A program made the position numbers and the translations under genes. From positions 186,001 through 250,000 of the forward strand of contig NW_002476169.1 in the NCBI RefSeq assembly GCF_000189635.1: a stretch of 64,000 nt of DNA, in the 5' to 3' direction. Below are positions 62,786 to 64,000 of the stretch, one piece after another (position 1 is the stretch's first letter; each line of letters opens with the position of its first letter). Under the pieces are notes generated by a model that saw only the letters and a program-made list of their open reading frames with translations, had not been told where the DNA came from and searched no databases. This DNA is from Tetrahymena thermophila SB210. Lineage: Eukaryota; Ciliophora; Oligohymenophorea; Hymenostomatida; Tetrahymenidae.

Positions 62786-62932
62786 AATCTAAATAAAGCT
62801 CATGCTTTTATACGAAGTAGTAGAGAGACAGACAAGCAAACAAAAAAACAGTGAGGACATTTTTTCATTCGATCATTCAGCAATGTGTTGGAATTGTTTA
62901 TAAGTTTGAATAAAAATAATTTTTATCATTGT

Positions 62933-63307
62933 TCATTGTTTATATCCATGATTGTGGCCTTCAATTCCTCTTCTGCTAATTATCAATGCAGTACCCAAAG
63001 CTACAAAAGGAAGAACTTATACTAAGACTCTCTTGGGGAAAGGCATGGAGGCACGGATTCTATCACGGATTACTTTACCACCTACAGAGTTGTAGAAGAT
63101 ATAAGAGAGAGATCCAACAGACAATAATCCTGCTACAGCAAAGAAGTCTTATTATGCAAGCTTTATGGCTGACTTATGTTGTTAAACGGTGAGTGTTTAT
63201 TCGCGATTCAAAAAGCGCTCTAACTCATTAGAATTAGGGAATTTGTATTTTCTAATAACTTCATCTGAGTAGTCTTCCAATTTAAGTCCTGTATAGCTGA
63301 TATTCAT
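62933..63307 (-). CDS. Small conserved-looking membrane protein, possibly mitochondrial
   Basis: An intron-free 124-residue protein ending at TGA, starting MNISYTGLKLEDYSDEVIRK. It has two likely membrane segments, about residues 54-72 (FFAVAGLLSVGSLSYIFY) and 98-115 (VLVQVLPFVALGTALIIS), separated by a basic loop GGKVIRDRIRASMPFPKR. Base composition and codon use are more balanced than its surroundings, suggesting high expression. Small two-helix proteins of this sort are common among ciliate-specific respiratory-complex subunits, but I cannot name a family. The antisense frame in the same place is its shadow. Confidence 0.75.
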
Positions 63308-63483
63308 TTTATATTTACTTAATTTACTTTTATTTTTTACTAATTCCTTGCTTTTTGCTTTTTCTCTTTGATTTTGTTTGCAAAATTTCTTTTCGTTTTG
63401 AATTCTTTATTTTAGTAAATATTTATTGCTTCTCTTTATCTTTCAGAATTTTATTTACCCTCTCTTTTAGATTAAGCAAAGAC

Positions 63484-63636
63484 TCAAAATAGGTCTTAAT
63501 ATGATACATTATTGATATCTTCAATAAAATATCTAATCGAATTCATTTTATCATTTTCTTATCTAATATTCAATATAATACTCATTTAAGATTATGTATT
63601 TCTATTTTCAAACTAGTCATACAGCTTATCCGGCAT
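63484..63636 (-). CDS. Possible small protein or exon, unknown
   Basis: A 50-residue frame starting MPDKLYDQFENRNTQSQ and ending at TGA. A second frame (residues like YFESLLNLKERVNKILKDKE) continues from 63518 down towards 63390, so this may be two exons of one gene with an unrecognised junction or frameshift. It lies 177 bases upstream of the small membrane-protein gene on the same strand. Confidence 0.3.
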
Positions 63637-64000
63637 ACATTTTAAAATATATATATATATAATTTAATATAGAAACCCCCACTTATAAATGATCCTTCTT
63701 TGAGAATTTTATTTTTTTTCTCAATAAAACAATATCCTAGCTTAATATTTTATTGTTGATACAACGAATCTTTTAGTTTAGATTTTTAAATAGTGAATAA
63801 AAAAATTAAGTATAAATAAAAAGTTACAAATTTTATTTTTTCAATAATGAAATTTAATATAAATGATAAAATATTTACAGGTAATTAATTAATAATGAAA
63901 TGAATCAATTAAAAAAAGTAAATTTGAATTTAAAAAAATAATTTTCAAAAAAATTATTATTGAATTTATTTATATTTAGAATAATTATCTCAAACCAAAT
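63637..64000. other. Right-end AT-rich region
   Basis: AT-rich sequence with an (AT)n tract at about 63647-63661. No gene is supported; it may contain the promoter for the small minus-strand gene or genes. Confidence 0.5.

Noticed and set aside
62986-63192. Plus-strand basic frame starting MQYPKLQK
   Set aside because: Antisense to the 124-residue minus-strand membrane protein, which has the more natural protein sequence and a complete start-to-TGA frame.
1-64000. Transposons, virus-like elements, CRISPR arrays, rRNA genes
   Set aside because: No transposase, reverse transcriptase, capsid or integrase-like protein, no terminal repeats, no spaced direct repeats and no rRNA sequence were recognised on either strand.

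Overview
This window is AT-rich (roughly four fifths A+T by eye) nuclear DNA from a ciliate that reads TAA and TAG as glutamine and uses TGA as its only stop. The best guess is a macronuclear chromosome of Tetrahymena or a close relative. The evidence is direct: long reading frames full of TAA/TAG give recognisable eukaryotic proteins only under that code, each ends at one TGA, and they are broken by short, very AT-rich introns, mostly starting GTAA and ending TAG or AAG. No telomeric repeat, mobile element, virus-like element or CRISPR array was seen. All gene models below were spliced by hand. For every multi-exon model the spliced length is a multiple of three, which is a strong internal check but not transcript proof.

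Layout. 1217-4983 (+) is a membrane-anchored protein with a histidine-kinase-type ATPase domain. It converges on 5716-6843 (-), a multi-pass membrane protein resembling the YeeE/YedE transporter fold. 7504-12705 (-) is a very long potassium-channel gene. 13275-16123 (-) is an unrecognised acidic, Gln-rich protein, divergent from 16765-19311 (+), a protein with two thioredoxin folds. A small Gln-rich gene follows at 19549-20405 (+).

20850-41176 (-) is the centrepiece: four more channel genes in head-to-tail array (20850-25174, 26127-30477, 31417-36012, 36965-41176). With the channel at 7504-12705 they make five members of one family. Each has six membrane segments, a T-[IV]-G-Y-G-D potassium filter, a cyclic-nucleotide-binding-like fold, a CCHC zinc-knuckle-like motif (C-x2-C-x4-H-x4-C) and a long tail. 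The four arrayed genes also end in a shared motif with the core Y-F/Y-P-x-x-N.

41706-41919 holds two tRNA-Gly(GCC) genes. Then come 42093-43175 (-), a secreted acidic repeat protein; 43872-45799 (-), a short CEP120-like centriole protein; and 46424-47908 (+), an unrecognised protein. 48579-60746 (+) is a giant inositol-trisphosphate-receptor-type calcium release channel with 31 introns (about 3265 residues). The right end has small genes of unknown role at 62384-62785 (+), 62933-63307 (-) and possibly 63484-63636 (-).

Functionally the window is dominated by ion signalling: five putative ligand-regulated potassium channels and one intracellular calcium channel, beside a centriole/cilium protein. 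Physical clustering of the potassium channels is best explained by local duplication. Nothing in the sequence shows that the potassium channels and the calcium channel are co-regulated.
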